Positions 1 to 9,846 of a stretch of DNA of 64,000 nt are shown piece by piece. The notes under the pieces were generated by a model. The model ran no database searches. It was given only the letters and a program-made list of their open reading frames with translations, and was not told the DNA's origin. Source of the stretch: Methylopila jiangsuensis (GTDB taxonomy: Bacteria > Pseudomonadota > Alphaproteobacteria > Rhizobiales > Methylopilaceae); NCBI RefSeq assembly GCF_027922305.1, contig NZ_BSFK01000007.1, positions 124,001 through 188,000 of the forward strand, read 5' to 3'. Every line of letters starts with the position of its first letter. Positions within the stretch are counted from its first letter, which is position 1. The translations under genes and the position numbers were made by a program.

Positions 1-141
1 AGCCATGTGGAGAAATCCACGCTGAAGGGCGTGGACGGCAAGCTCAACGCCGTCTCCGCCACGCTTTCGGCCCAGCCGATCGTGGTGGGCGAGGGCGCGG
101 TCTGCGCCATGGACGATCCGACCTGCGAGGCCTGCCAGTAA
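1..141 (+). CDS. nrdA: Ribonucleoside-diphosphate reductase alpha subunit, C-terminal fragment
   Basis: Open in frame from base 1 to a TAA at 139-141, giving only the last 46 residues. The fragment ends in a Cys-x-x-Cys tail (CEACQ), the mobile redox tail by which class I reductase large subunits are re-reduced by thioredoxin or glutaredoxin. The small subunit gene lies 156 bases downstream on the same strand, which supports the call. The catalytic domain is outside the window, so class and allosteric features cannot be judged from this part. Confidence 0.8.
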   Translation, partial: SHVEKSTLKGVDGKLNAVSATLSAQPIVVGEGAVCAMDDPTCEACQ

Positions 142-160
142 GGCGGCCCGCGCCAGCAAC

Positions 161-258
161 CGTCATGCCCGCCGCGGCGGGCAGCCACCCCTTCCTTGCG
201 ATCGCGGCGTCCTGCGGCGAAGTCGTGGAGGCCCGAGCCGGGCTCGGGCCTCATGACG
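161..258. repeat. Family A palindromic repeat, copy 1 (nrdA-nrdB gap)
   Basis: The outer arms are CGTCATG and CATGACG. Inside them are a left mini-hairpin (CCCGCC gc GGCGGG), a central spacer with a degenerate left inner arm (GCCACCCCTT) and a good right inner arm (AAGTCGTGGA), and a right mini-hairpin (GCCCGAG ccgg GCTCGGGC). It fills most of the gap between nrdA and nrdB, so the nrd transcript would carry it. Other copies start at 9730, 11951, 17167, 23584, 47916, 55871 and 59217. Confidence 0.8.
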
Positions 259-297
259 GCGTTTCGTTCCGCGAGCGTTGCCGCCGCTTGAAACAGA

Positions 298-1437
298 ATG
301 AGGCCTCCCGTGCTCGACTGGTCCGAACCCGCCTCTCCGAAATCGGCCGCCCTGCTCCCCGCCGATCCGGCCTCCTCCGGTCCGGTCCAGAGCGGCCTCG
401 GCGTCATCGACCGCTCCGGCGGCCGCGTCACCGTGGACGAGAAGCGGCTCATCAACTGCCGCGCCGACGTCAACCAGCTTCTGCCGCTCAAATACCGCTG
501 GGCCTGGGAGAAGTACCTCGCCGCCTGCAACAACCACTGGATGCCGACGGAAGTGTCCATGCAGGCCGACATCGCGTTGTGGAAGTCCAGCGACGGCCTC
601 ACCGATGACGAGCGGCGCATGGTCAAGCGCAATCTCGGCTTCTTCGCCGCATCGGAGAGTCTTGTCGCGAACAACATCGTGCTGGCGATCTACCGTCACC
701 TCACCAATCCCGAGTGCCGGCAATATCTGCTGCGGCAGGCCTTCGAGGAGGCCGTCCACACCCACACCTTCCAGTATGTGGTGGAGAGCCTCGGCCTGGA
801 CGAAGGCGAACTGTTCAACATGTATCGCGAGGCGCCGTCGATCACCGACAAGGCCGCCTGGGCGCTGAACCACACCCGCCATCTCGACGACCCCGATTTC
901 CGCACCGGCACGCCGGCCGCCGACGGCGCCTTCCTGAAGGACCTGATCGCCTTCTACGTGGTGTTCGAAGGCATGTGGTTCTACACCGGCTTCGCGCAGA
1001 TCCTGTCGCTCGGCCGCCGCAACAAGATGGTCGGCATCGCCGAGCAGTATCAGTACATCCTGCGCGACGAGAGCCTGCACCTGAACTTCGGCGTCGACGT
1101 CATCAATCAGATCAAGGCGGAGAGCCCGCATCTGTGGACCTCCGCCTTCCAGGCGGAAGCGCTCGCCATGATCCGGGAGGCGGCGGAGCTGGAGGCGGCC
1201 TATGGCCGCGACGTGCTGCCGCGCGGCCTGCTGGGGCTGAACGCCGCGGCCTGCGAGCGGTACATGCGCTTTATCGCCAACCGCCGCTGCGCCCAGCTCG
1301 GCCTGCCTTGGGCCTTCGAGGCCACGGAAAATCCCTTCCCGTGGATGTCGGAGGCTATGGACCTGAAGAAGGAGAAGAACTTCTTCGAGACCCGCGTCAT
1401 CGAATATCAGAACGGCGGGGCTCTCGCCTGGGACTGA
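298..1437 (+). CDS. nrdB: Ribonucleotide reductase small subunit, class Ic-like (Phe at radical-Tyr position)
   Basis: 379 residues. Supplies the oxidising equivalent for ribonucleotide reduction by NrdA. Ferritin-like ligands are visible: E85 in a PTEV motif, then E151-x-x-H154. Four residues after H154, where class Ia proteins carry the radical tyrosine (E. coli Y122), there is Phe158, as in the chlamydial Mn/Fe class Ic enzyme. The surrounding EAVHTHTF stretch and the C-terminal NFFETRV...EYQ...GG..W tail also resemble that type. The start ATG at 298 has no strong ribosome site and the first 45 residues are Pro/Ala-rich, so a later start is possible. It follows nrdA across a family A repeat. 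The cofactor is inferred from the Phe substitution, not shown. Confidence 0.9.
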   Translation: MRPPVLDWSEPASPKSAALLPADPASSGPVQSGLGVIDRSGGRVTVDEKRLINCRADVNQLLPLKYRWAWEKYLAACNNHWMPTEVSMQADIALWKSSDGLTDDERRMVKRNLGFFAASESLVANNIVLAIYRHLTNPECRQYLLRQAFEEAVHTHTFQYVVESLGLDEGELFNMYREAPSITDKAAWALNHTRHLDDPDFRTGTPAADGAFLKDLIAFYVVFEGMWFYTGFAQILSLGRRNKMVGIAEQYQYILRDESLHLNFGVDVINQIKAESPHLWTSAFQAEALAMIREAAELEAAYGRDVLPRGLLGLNAAACERYMRFIANRRCAQLGLPWAFEATENPFPWMSEAMDLKKEKNFFETRVIEYQNGGALAWD

Positions 1438-1535
1438 CGGCGCCTGTTCGTTGTGCTGGCGTTCCGGGCTTGGCCTCGGGCGAGGGGAGGGGCGATAGTG
1501 GCGCCGACACCTCTCCCGCGCCCGGAGCGAGCCCC

Positions 1536-2261
1536 GTGAAGATCATCGTGTTTCAGCATCTCGCGGTGGAGCATCCCGGCGTGTTCCGGGAGTTCTGGGC
1601 CCGATCCGGCCACGACTGGCGCGCGGTGGAGCTGGACGAGGGCGAGCCGGTCCCCGATCTGGACGGCTTCGACCTGATGGCCGTCATGGGCGGCCCCATG
1701 GACGTGTGGCAGGAGGACGAACACCCCTGGCTCGTGGCGGAGAAGGCGGCGATCGCGGCCTGGGCGCGCGCCGGCCGGCCCTATCTCGGCGTTTGCCTGG
1801 GCCACCAGCTTCTGGCGTCCGCGCTTGGCGGCGAGGTCGGCCTGATGGCGCGGCCCGAGGTGGGGGTCACGACCGTGGAGCTGACGCCCGAAGGCGCGGC
1901 GGATCCGGTCTTCGCCGGCCTCGATCCCCGCATCGAGACCCTGCAGTGGCATGGCGCGGAAGTGGCGCGCCTGCCTGACGGCGCGACGGCGCTCGCAGCC
2001 AACGCCGCCTGTGCGACGCAGGCCATGCGCTGGGGCGCGCGCGCCTATGGCGTCCAGTTTCATCTGGAGATCACGGACACGACGGTGGACGAGTGGGCCG
2101 CGGTGCCGGAATACGCCGCGAGCCTGAAGGCGACCCTCGGCGCCGAGGGCGCGCGGGCGCTGGAGGACGAGGTGCGGCGCAAGCTGCCGGACTTCCGGGC
2201 GGTCGCGGAGCGGTTCGATCGCAATGTGGGCGCGCTGATCGCGACCGCGTCGAGTCGTTAA
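1536..2261 (+). CDS. Class I glutamine amidotransferase domain protein (GMP synthase-like)
   Basis: 241 residues from a GTG start. The upstream in-frame reading is the shadow of nrdB, and the GTG at 1536 begins a typical amidotransferase strand (KIIVFQHL). The nucleophile elbow GVCLGHQ places Cys87, and FHLE gives His176 and Glu178, completing the Cys-His-Glu triad. MGGPMDVWQ after the first beta-alpha unit is also usual for the family. It is a stand-alone GATase1 domain with no synthetase partner, so the amide acceptor is unknown; the family includes proteins acting on gamma-glutamyl compounds. It is separated from nrdB by 98 bases and is not obviously coupled to it. Confidence 0.85.
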   Translation: MKIIVFQHLAVEHPGVFREFWARSGHDWRAVELDEGEPVPDLDGFDLMAVMGGPMDVWQEDEHPWLVAEKAAIAAWARAGRPYLGVCLGHQLLASALGGEVGLMARPEVGVTTVELTPEGAADPVFAGLDPRIETLQWHGAEVARLPDGATALAANAACATQAMRWGARAYGVQFHLEITDTTVDEWAAVPEYAASLKATLGAEGARALEDEVRRKLPDFRAVAERFDRNVGALIATASSR

Positions 2262-2347
2262 GCGTTTGATGACGTCCGGGCGCTAATCTGACGTTTGAGG
2301 TTGGGCGTCGCCCGGCGGCGACAGTCCGCCCGGCGAAAGCTGGTGAG

Positions 2348-3310
2348 TTGCGTATGCGTATGGCGTTGTCGAGGACGGCGAAGCTCTTCGCCGCGTTGGT
2401 TCTGCCGCTTGTGGCGGCGGCCTGCGGGCATTCGCCCAAGGTCAGCAGGGTGAGCCTCAGCGCGCGGGAGTGTATGGCCCGCGTGATGTATTTCGAATCC
2501 AACCGCTCCAGCGACGACGGCATGCTTGCCGTCGGCACGGTGGTCATGAACCGCGTGGCGTCAGGGCGCTACCCGCGCACCGTCTGCGGCGTGATCGGGC
2601 AGCCGAACCAGTTCGCCCCCGGCGTTCTGACCCGGCCCATGACCGACAGCGGCAAACCGCGCGCCTATCGCATGGCGGACGCGGTGCTCTCCGGCGCGCG
2701 CAATCCGCGCGTGGGCTCGAAGTCCATGTTCTTCCACACCGCCGGCTACAAGTTCCCGTACCGGAACATGCATTACGTGGCGATCGCCGGCGGCAACGCC
2801 TTCTATGAGAAGCGCCGTCCGGCGCCGGGCGTGATGATCGCGAGCCAGGAGTCGATCGCGGCGACCGAGCGCGTGCGCATGGCCTCGCTGGAGCCGAGCC
2901 GCCCGGTCTATGTGGCCCGCCATGCGCCGACGGAGGCCGCGGAACGTCATGCGGTTGAGAGCCACATGGCCGAGCGCCGCGCGCGTGAGACGCGCGAGGA
3001 GATCCGCGTCGCGGCCCTGCCGCCGCGCGTTGCGGAGCGGGCGCCTGCGCCGCGCCCGATTCGGGTCGCCGACGCCCGTCCGGCCTATGAGGCGGCGCCG
3101 ATCGAGCCCTACCGCGCCAACCCGCGGCCGGTGTCCGTATGGCGCGAGGGGCCGGAGCCGAGGCCCGCGCCGCGCCGGGTGATCGATCCGGGCGAGCGCA
3201 TGGCGCTGGCCTCCGCCGCGCCGCTGCCGGCGCCGCGGGAGCCGGAGGCCCTGCGGGCCCCGAAGACCATCGAGGAGCTGATCGAGGCGGGGGTCATTCC
3301 CGGCCGCTGA
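2348..3310 (+). CDS. SleB-type cell wall hydrolase (Hydrolase_2), exported
   Basis: 320 residues. The N-terminus has basic residues, then a hydrophobic stretch ending VAAAC at about residue 26. This may be a lipoprotein signal, although the lipobox is imperfect. Residues about 40-155 match the cell wall hydrolase family related to SleB: ECMARVMYFESN, with a likely catalytic Glu in YFES, then AVGTVVMNRV and VCGVIGQPNQF. The C-terminal half is rich in Arg, Pro and Ala and probably disordered, ending in a short IEELIEAGVIPGR segment. The likely role is peptidoglycan cleavage in the periplasm. A strong terminator follows at 3385. ATG codons at 2354 and 2360 are alternative starts. Confidence 0.8.
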   Translation: MRMRMALSRTAKLFAALVLPLVAAACGHSPKVSRVSLSARECMARVMYFESNRSSDDGMLAVGTVVMNRVASGRYPRTVCGVIGQPNQFAPGVLTRPMTDSGKPRAYRMADAVLSGARNPRVGSKSMFFHTAGYKFPYRNMHYVAIAGGNAFYEKRRPAPGVMIASQESIAATERVRMASLEPSRPVYVARHAPTEAAERHAVESHMAERRARETREEIRVAALPPRVAERAPAPRPIRVADARPAYEAAPIEPYRANPRPVSVWREGPEPRPAPRRVIDPGERMALASAAPLPAPREPEALRAPKTIEELIEAGVIPGR

Positions 3311-3384
3311 TCCTCTTCGATCCGCTGGTTTCGTAAGGCGGACACGGCGCGTTCGAAGGTCTCGAAACCCATCACATTCCCATC

Positions 3385-3423
3385 AAAAAGGCCGGGTCGG
3401 CGGAACGCCGACCCGGCCTTTTT
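3385..3423. terminator. Strong rho-independent terminator
   Basis: A perfect 18-bp stem (3385-3402 with 3406-3423) closes a GAA loop and has A-rich and T-rich ends. It can act in both directions. It separates the SleB-type gene from the nuo operon. Confidence 0.9.
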
Positions 3424-3701
3424 GCGTTTGTTTTCCGCGCGATGGCGCAACGACGCGCGGACATGGCGTCGCATGCGGCGATCCATGCGAAGATCAAGGA
3501 CGGGAAAGAATTTTTTCGTTTCGGCTGGAATTGTTCAGCTTCTGAAGCGCAGGGTCTTGCACCTAAAGTGGCAGGGGTCTAAGCCTCGCCAAAAGGGCGT
3601 CGGCGCGCGTGGCATGCCAAGCGTGAACCGACCCGAAGGACCGGGCGGGCGCGCCTGAAGGCGCCGCGATCCGGCCATGAGGAACGGAGGCGGCGAAGCC
3701 A
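3424..3701 (+). promoter_or_regulatory. Leader region of the nuo operon with a possible promoter
   Basis: About 280 bases without a credible gene. A candidate sigma-70-like promoter is CTTGCA at 3556 with TCTAAG at 3578. The 16-base spacing is acceptable, but both boxes are weak matches to the alphaproteobacterial consensus. An AT-richer patch (about 3508-3540) lies just upstream. A GGAGG-like ribosome site precedes nuoA. A 78-codon open frame here shows no family resemblance and I treat it as chance. Confidence 0.3.
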
Positions 3702-4067
3702 ATGCCCGATCTGCTCGCGGACTATCTGCCGCTTGTGATCTTCCTCGGCGTGTCGCTCGTGATCGGCGTGGCCCTGCTCGCCTCGCCCTTCCTGCTCGCC
3801 TACAAGAACCCGGATCCCGAAAAGCTCTCGGCTTACGAGTGCGGCTTCAACGCGTTCGACGACGCGCGCATGAAGTTCGACGTGCGGTTCTATCTGGTCG
3901 CCATCCTGTTCATCATCTTCGACCTCGAGGTCGCGTTCCTGTTCCCCTGGGCGGTGGCGTTCAAGGAGGTCGGCCTGTTCGGCTTCTGGTCGATGATGGC
4001 GTTCCTCGGGGTGCTGACGATCGGCTTCATCTATGAATGGCGCAAGGGAGCCCTGGAATGGGACTGA
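3702..4067 (+). CDS. nuoA: NADH-quinone oxidoreductase subunit A
   Basis: 121 residues with three hydrophobic helices (about 8-30, 64-86 and 93-113). The conserved loop between helices 1 and 2 ([20 protein letters not shown]) contains the Cys of complex I subunit A that changes accessibility with the active/deactive state in mitochondrial ND3. It is the first gene of the nuo operon; its 3' end overlaps nuoB by 10 bases. It forms part of the membrane/peripheral arm junction near the quinone channel. Confidence 0.97.
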   Translation: MPDLLADYLPLVIFLGVSLVIGVALLASPFLLAYKNPDPEKLSAYECGFNAFDDARMKFDVRFYLVAILFIIFDLEVAFLFPWAVAFKEVGLFGFWSMMAFLGVLTIGFIYEWRKGALEWD

Positions 4068-4639
4068 GCCCGACGTCTCCCGGAACGCTGGTGGCGCCGG
4101 CCCCCAAGGGCCTGACCGACGCTTCCGGCCGCCCGCTCGGCCATGACGACGCCTTCTTCACCGGCGTGAACGACGAACTGGCCGACAAGGGCTTCCTCGT
4201 CACCTCCACCGAGGATCTCATCACCTGGGCCCGCACCGGCTCGCTGATGTGGATGACCTTCGGCCTGGCGTGCTGCGCGGTGGAGATGATGCAGGTCTCC
4301 ATGCCGCGCTACGACGTGGAGCGCTTCGGCTTCGCGCCGCGCGCAAGCCCCCGCCAGTCCGACGTGATGATCGTCGCCGGCACGCTGACCAACAAGATGG
4401 CTCCGGCGCTGCGCAAGGTCTACGACCAGATGCCGGAGCCGCGCTACGTCATCTCCATGGGCTCCTGCGCCAATGGCGGCGGCTACTACCACTACTCCTA
4501 TGCGGTGGTGCGCGGCTGCGACCGCGTGGCGCCGGTGGACGTCTATGTGCCCGGCTGTCCGCCGACCGCCGAGGCGCTGCTCTACGGCGTTCTGCTGCTG
4601 CAGAAGAAGATCCGCCGCACCGGCACGATCGAGCGGTGA
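4058..4639 (+). CDS. nuoB: NADH-quinone oxidoreductase subunit B (cluster N2)
   Basis: 193 residues. It carries the terminal [4Fe-4S] cluster N2 that passes electrons to quinone: the tandem Cys pair in [10 protein letters not shown], the Cys in [10 protein letters not shown] and the Cys in [11 protein letters not shown] are present. I chose ATG 4058 over the in-frame ATG at 4037 because AAGGGAG ends seven bases before 4058. The start lies inside the end of nuoA, consistent with translational coupling. The N-terminal ~35 residues are a Pro/Gly-rich extension before the conserved domain. Confidence 0.96.
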   Translation: MGLSPTSPGTLVAPAPKGLTDASGRPLGHDDAFFTGVNDELADKGFLVTSTEDLITWARTGSLMWMTFGLACCAVEMMQVSMPRYDVERFGFAPRASPRQSDVMIVAGTLTNKMAPALRKVYDQMPEPRYVISMGSCANGGGYYHYSYAVVRGCDRVAPVDVYVPGCPPTAEALLYGVLLLQKKIRRTGTIER

Positions 4640-4648
4640 GGGCCAGGC

Positions 4649-5266
4649 ATGAGCGTCTCTCCTGACGAGGTTCTGAACGCGCTGGCGGCGCGCATCGCCG
4701 AGGGGCTGGGGGCGGACGTGCTGTCTGCCTCCGTCGCCTATGGCGAACTGACGGTGACGGCCGAAGCGGCTCGGATCGTCGAGGTCCTGACCTTCCTGCG
4801 CGACGACCCCGCGTGCCGGTTCGTCTCCTTCGTCGACGTCTGCGGCGTGGACTGGCCGGCGCGCGAGAAGCGCTTCGACGTGGTCTATCACCTGCTGTCG
4901 CCCTACCGGAACACGCGGGTGCGCGTGAAGGTGGAGGCCGACGACGTGGAGCCGGTGCCCTCCGTCACCGGCGTGTTCCCCGGCGCGCTGTGGTTCGAGC
5001 GCGAGGCCTACGACCTCTATGGCATGCTGTTCTCCGGCCATCCGGACCTGCGCCGCCTGCTCACCGACTACGGCTTCGACGGCCACCCCCTGCGCAAGGA
5101 CTTCCCCACCACCGGCTATGTGGAGGTGCGCTGGGACGACGAGGCCAAGCGCGTGGTCTACGAGCCCGTGCGCCTGAACCAGGAGTTCCGCAACTTCGAC
5201 TTTCTCTCGCCCTGGGAAGGCACGGACTACGTGCTGCCCGGCGACGAGAAGGCCAAGGCGAACTGA
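4649..5266 (+). CDS. nuoC: NADH-quinone oxidoreductase subunit C (30 kDa)
   Basis: 205 residues of the peripheral-arm subunit that packs against NuoD near the quinone site; it binds no cofactor. The diagnostic stretch [20 protein letters not shown], then GHPLRKDFP, is intact. It is separate from NuoD, unlike the fused NuoCD of enterobacteria. In this operon the expected neighbour nuoD is displaced by two GFA-family genes. Confidence 0.96.
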   Translation: MSVSPDEVLNALAARIAEGLGADVLSASVAYGELTVTAEAARIVEVLTFLRDDPACRFVSFVDVCGVDWPAREKRFDVVYHLLSPYRNTRVRVKVEADDVEPVPSVTGVFPGALWFEREAYDLYGMLFSGHPDLRRLLTDYGFDGHPLRKDFPTTGYVEVRWDDEAKRVVYEPVRLNQEFRNFDFLSPWEGTDYVLPGDEKAKAN

Positions 5267-5277
5267 GGCCCCCGGCG

Positions 5278-5724
5278 ATGGCGGCGGGAGAGCGGATCAG
5301 CGGGCGGTGCCTGTGCGGCGAGGCGACCTTCGAGGCGGTCCTCGAGGACGGCGCCATGCACGCCTGCCATTGCGACAGCTGCCGCCGCTGGACCGGCGGG
5401 GTCTATCTCTATCTGCCGGTGGAGCCGGCGAGCCTGAGCGTGTCGGGCGGCGGCGCGCGCTTCTTCCAGTCCTCGGCCTTCGCGGAGCGCGGCTTCTGCG
5501 CTCAGTGCGGCTCCACGCTCGCGTTCCGCCATCTGGACGGGCGATCGGCCGACGTTTCGGCGCAGGCGGTCGAGGATTGCGGTCGTTTTCCCTTCGCGAG
5601 CGAAGTGTTCGTGGATGAGCAGCCGGCGAACTACGTCTTCGCCGGGGCCCGCGCGCGCCTGACCGGCGCGCAGTCGCAGGGGTTGATCGGGGCCGCGCCG
5701 ACGGCGGAGGCCGCCCATGTCTGA
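5278..5724 (+). CDS. GFA-family zinc-binding protein, first of a tandem pair
   Basis: 148 residues of the GFA / CENP-V family (glutathione-dependent formaldehyde-activating enzyme-like, Mss4 fold). Cysteines expected to bind zinc are visible: GRCLCGE near residue 10, ACHCDSCRRW near residue 33, and GFCAQCGS near residue 73. The start ATG 5278 lies 12 bases after nuoC, and the stop overlaps the next GFA gene by eight bases. The substrate is unknown. Activity on S-hydroxymethylglutathione is proposed only for some members, so it should not be assumed. The position inside the nuo operon means co-expression with complex I. Confidence 0.85.
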   Translation: MAAGERISGRCLCGEATFEAVLEDGAMHACHCDSCRRWTGGVYLYLPVEPASLSVSGGGARFFQSSAFAERGFCAQCGSTLAFRHLDGRSADVSAQAVEDCGRFPFASEVFVDEQPANYVFAGARARLTGAQSQGLIGAAPTAEAAHV

Positions 5725-6151
5725 GCCTCGGCCCATCCGTTCCGGCGGCTGCCTCTGCGGCGCGGTGCGCTTCACCGCCCGTCCGGGCCCGCATATGGAC
5801 GTGTGCCATTGCGGCATGTGCCGGCGCTGGAGCGGCGGCGCGTTCATGGGCGTGCCCGTGACGGAGCTCGTCATCGAGGACGAGTCGCCGCTCGGCGCCT
5901 ACGCTTCGTCGGACTACGGCGAGCGGGCCTTCTGCCGCAACTGCGGCTCCAGCCTGTTCTGGCGCATGCGCGACGGCTCCGCGGCGGTCGCCTCGCTGCA
6001 GGCCTTCGACGACCTGTCGGGCATCGTCTTCGCCGAAGAGATTTTCATCGACGACAAGCCCGCCCTTTACAGTTTCGCCGAAGACACGGCCAAACTGACC
6101 GGGGCGGAGTTCATGGCGCGCATGAGCGGGCAGGAGCAGGCCGGTGGCTGA
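5717..6151 (+). CDS. GFA-family zinc-binding protein, second of a tandem pair
   Basis: 144 residues, a paralogue of the preceding protein with the same three Cys clusters ([27 protein letters not shown]). Both ends are overlapped: it begins eight bases inside the first GFA gene and ends eight bases inside nuoD. Translation of nuoC-gfa-gfa-nuoD should therefore be coupled. The two paralogues probably arose by tandem duplication and have since diverged. No function in complex I is established; a role in metal or thiol handling would be guesswork. Confidence 0.85.
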   Translation: MSEPRPIRSGGCLCGAVRFTARPGPHMDVCHCGMCRRWSGGAFMGVPVTELVIEDESPLGAYASSDYGERAFCRNCGSSLFWRMRDGSAAVASLQAFDDLSGIVFAEEIFIDDKPALYSFAEDTAKLTGAEFMARMSGQEQAGG

Positions 6152-7328
6152 AGCCGACATCCGCAATTTCACCATCAACTTCGGCCCGCAGCATCCGGCG
6201 GCGCATGGCGTGCTGCGCCTTGTGCTGGAGCTCGACGGCGAGGTGGTGGAGCGCGTCGATCCCCACATCGGCCTGCTGCACCGCGGCACCGAGAAGCTGA
6301 TCGAGACCAAGACCTTCCTGCAGGCGATGCCCTATTTCGACCGGCTCGACTACGTCGCGCCGATGAACCAGGAGCACGCTTACTGCCTCGCGGTGGAGCG
6401 GCTGCTGGGCGTCGAGATCCCGATGCGGGCCCAGCTCATCCGCGTGCTCTATTCCGAGATCGGCCGCATCCTCTCCCATCTCCTCAACGTCACCACCCAG
6501 GCCATGGACGTGGGCGCGCTCACCCCGCCGCTGTGGGGCTTCGAGGAGCGCGAGAAGCTGATGGTGTTCTACGAGCGCGCCTCGGGCTCGCGCATGCACG
6601 CGGCCTACTTCCGCCCCGGCGGCGTGCATCAGGACCTGCCCGACGCCTTGATCGAGGACATCGATCGCTGGTGCGTGGGCTTCTACAAGGCGCTCGCCGA
6701 CATCGACGCGCTGCTGACCGAGAACCGCATCTTCAAGCAGCGCAACGTGGACATCGGCGTGGTGCCGCTGGACGAGGCGTGGGCATGGGGCTTTTCGGGC
6801 GTGATGGTGCGCGGCTCCGGCGCGGCGTGGGATCTGCGCAAGTCGCAGCCCTACGACTGCTACGCCGACCTCGATTTCGACATCCCGATCGGCAAGAACG
6901 GCGACTGCTACGACCGCTACCTCATCCGCATGGAGGAGATGCGGCAGGCGACGCACATCATGCAGCAGTGCTGCGCGCGCCTGAAGACGGAGCGCGGGCC
7001 GGTCGCGACCCTCGACGGCAAGGTGGCGCCGCCGAAGCGGGGCGAGATGAAGCGCTCCATGGAGGCGCTCATCCACCACTTCAAGCTCTACACCGAGGGC
7101 TACCGGGTGCCCGAAGGCGAGGTCTACGCCGCGGTCGAGGCGCCCAAGGGCGAGTTCGGCGTCTATCTGGTCTCGACCGGCGACAACAAGCCGTACCGCT
7201 GCAAGATCCGCGCGCCCGGCTTCGCCCACCTGCAGGCGATGGACCACCTGTGCCGCGGCACGATGCTGGCCGACGTCTCCGCCATCCTCGGCTCGCTCGA
7301 CATCGTGTTCGGGGAGGTGGACCGGTGA
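6144..7328 (+). CDS. nuoD: NADH-quinone oxidoreductase subunit D (49 kDa)
   Basis: 394 residues, homologous to the large subunit of NiFe hydrogenases without the metal. With NuoB it forms the quinone reduction site. The N-terminal [20 protein letters not shown] stretch holds the His implicated in quinone binding. The end EVDR is typical. It uses a GTG start at 6144 with an AGGAG site at 6132. A family B repeat fills the gap to nuoE. Confidence 0.96.
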   Translation: MAEADIRNFTINFGPQHPAAHGVLRLVLELDGEVVERVDPHIGLLHRGTEKLIETKTFLQAMPYFDRLDYVAPMNQEHAYCLAVERLLGVEIPMRAQLIRVLYSEIGRILSHLLNVTTQAMDVGALTPPLWGFEEREKLMVFYERASGSRMHAAYFRPGGVHQDLPDALIEDIDRWCVGFYKALADIDALLTENRIFKQRNVDIGVVPLDEAWAWGFSGVMVRGSGAAWDLRKSQPYDCYADLDFDIPIGKNGDCYDRYLIRMEEMRQATHIMQQCCARLKTERGPVATLDGKVAPPKRGEMKRSMEALIHHFKLYTEGYRVPEGEVYAAVEAPKGEFGVYLVSTGDNKPYRCKIRAPGFAHLQAMDHLCRGTMLADVSAILGSLDIVFGEVDR

Positions 7329-7362
7329 GGCTCGTCGTTCGCACAGGCAGGGCGCGGGCCTT

Positions 7363-7490
7363 CACCTCTCACCGGCGGGGAGAGGTCTGCCCGCAGGGCC
7401 GGGTGAGGGGGCTTCGGTCTTCTCCGGAACGCCTTCGCCCCCTCACCCGCGAGGCTTCCCCTCGCGACCTCTCCCCGCTGGGGAGAGGTG
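7363..7490. repeat. Family B palindromic repeat, copy 1 (nuoD-nuoE gap)
   Basis: About 128 bases, bounded by CACCTCTC...GGGGAGAGG on the left and ACCTCTCCCC...GGGGAGAGGTG on the right. An inner pair GGGTGAGGGGG / CCCCCTCACCC flanks a loop that starts CTTCGGTC. Small side hairpins such as GCGAGG cttc CCTCGC sit between the arms. The second copy is at 13882. It occupies most of the nuoD-nuoE junction. Confidence 0.8.
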
Positions 7491-7524
7491 GGAGCCATAT
7501 CCTGCCCGCGGGGAGCGCCGCCTG

Positions 7525-8394
7525 ATGTCCGTCCGTCGTCTCGCCGAGGTCCAGCCCGCCGATTTCGAGTTCACGCAGGACAACCTGCAGTGGGCCGAAG
7601 GGCAGATCGCCAAATATCCGGAAGGCCGTCAGGCTTCGGCCGTCATTCCGCTGCTGTGGAAGGCGCAGGAGCAGCACGACGGCTGGCTGCCGGAGCCGGC
7701 GATCCGCCGGGTCGCCGAGATGCTGGGCATGCCGGTGATCCGGGTGATGGAGGTCGCGACCTTCTACACCATGTTCAACCTGAAGCCGGTGGGCGAGCAT
7801 TTCGTCCAGCTCTGCGGCACCACCCCCTGCGCGCTGCGGGGGGCGGAGCGGCTGAAGGACGTGTGCCGCAAGCTCATCGGCGAGCAGAACCATGTGACCG
7901 CCGACGGCAAGCTGAGCTGGCTCGAGGTGGAGTGCCTCGGCGCCTGCGCCAACGCGCCCATGGTCCAGATCAACTTCGACTATTACGAAGACCTCAGCCC
8001 CGAGAGCTTCGAGGCGCTGCTCGAGGACCTGCGCGCCGGCCGCGCCGTGACGACCGGCTCCCAGACCGGCCGCTCCTGCTCCGCGCCGTTCGGCGGCGAC
8101 ACCTCGCTCACCGACGAGAGCCTCTATGACGGCTCGGTGGTCGGCGGCTGGAAGAGCCGCTTCAGCGAGGAGGCCAAGGTCGACGCGGCCGAAGCGGGAG
8201 CCGCGGCGAAGCCCGCCGAGGCCGCCCGGCCCGAGGCGAAGGCCGCGGGCTCGAAGCCGGACGCCGATGCGCAGCCTGCGGACGCCAAGCCCGCCGTGGC
8301 CGAGCGTCCCGCGGACCGCAGCCGCCGCGAGGGCCAGCCCTATCTCGGCTCCGGCGCGAGCGCGCCCGCCAAGCCCGGCGACAAGGAGGCGTGA
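7525..8394 (+). CDS. nuoE: NADH-quinone oxidoreductase subunit E (24 kDa) with long C-terminal tail
   Basis: 289 residues, against about 165-240 in many relatives. The thioredoxin-like domain with its [2Fe-2S] cluster N1a is intact: Cys97, Cys102, Cys137 and Cys141 in CGTTPC and CLGAC motifs. After about residue 215 the protein runs into an Ala/Pro/Lys/Glu-rich tail that looks disordered. Such tails occur in alphaproteobacterial NuoE. Together with NuoF and NuoG it forms the NADH-oxidising module. The stop falls just before nuoF. Confidence 0.95.
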   Translation: MSVRRLAEVQPADFEFTQDNLQWAEGQIAKYPEGRQASAVIPLLWKAQEQHDGWLPEPAIRRVAEMLGMPVIRVMEVATFYTMFNLKPVGEHFVQLCGTTPCALRGAERLKDVCRKLIGEQNHVTADGKLSWLEVECLGACANAPMVQINFDYYEDLSPESFEALLEDLRAGRAVTTGSQTGRSCSAPFGGDTSLTDESLYDGSVVGGWKSRFSEEAKVDAAEAGAAAKPAEAARPEAKAAGSKPDADAQPADAKPAVAERPADRSRREGQPYLGSGASAPAKPGDKEA

Positions 8395-8396
8395 CG

Positions 8397-9698
<1,302 letters not shown>

Positions 9699-9729
9699 GC
9701 GCGATGGCCGGCTTGATCCAGCCCCACGC

Positions 9730-9824
9730 CGTCATGCCCGAGCTGTGCTCGGGCGTCCACGACTTCGGCGTGGAGGGCGGCGGCCATCAAATCGTGGATA
9801 CCCGCGCTGCGCGCGGGCATGACG
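9730..9824. repeat. Family A palindromic repeat, copy 2 (nuoF-nuoG gap)
   Basis: Outer arms CGTCATG / CATGACG; left mini-hairpin CCCGAGC tgt GCTCGGG; inner arms TCCACGACTT / ATCGTGGAT; right mini-hairpin CCCGCGC tgc GCGCGGG. It sits between nuoF and nuoG, inside the operon. Confidence 0.85.
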
Positions 9825-9846
9825 TGAAGCCGAGGCGGAACCGCCC

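Noticed and set aside
3424-3701. 78-codon open frame upstream of nuoA
   Set aside because: No ribosome site, no family resemblance and a composition unlike the neighbours.
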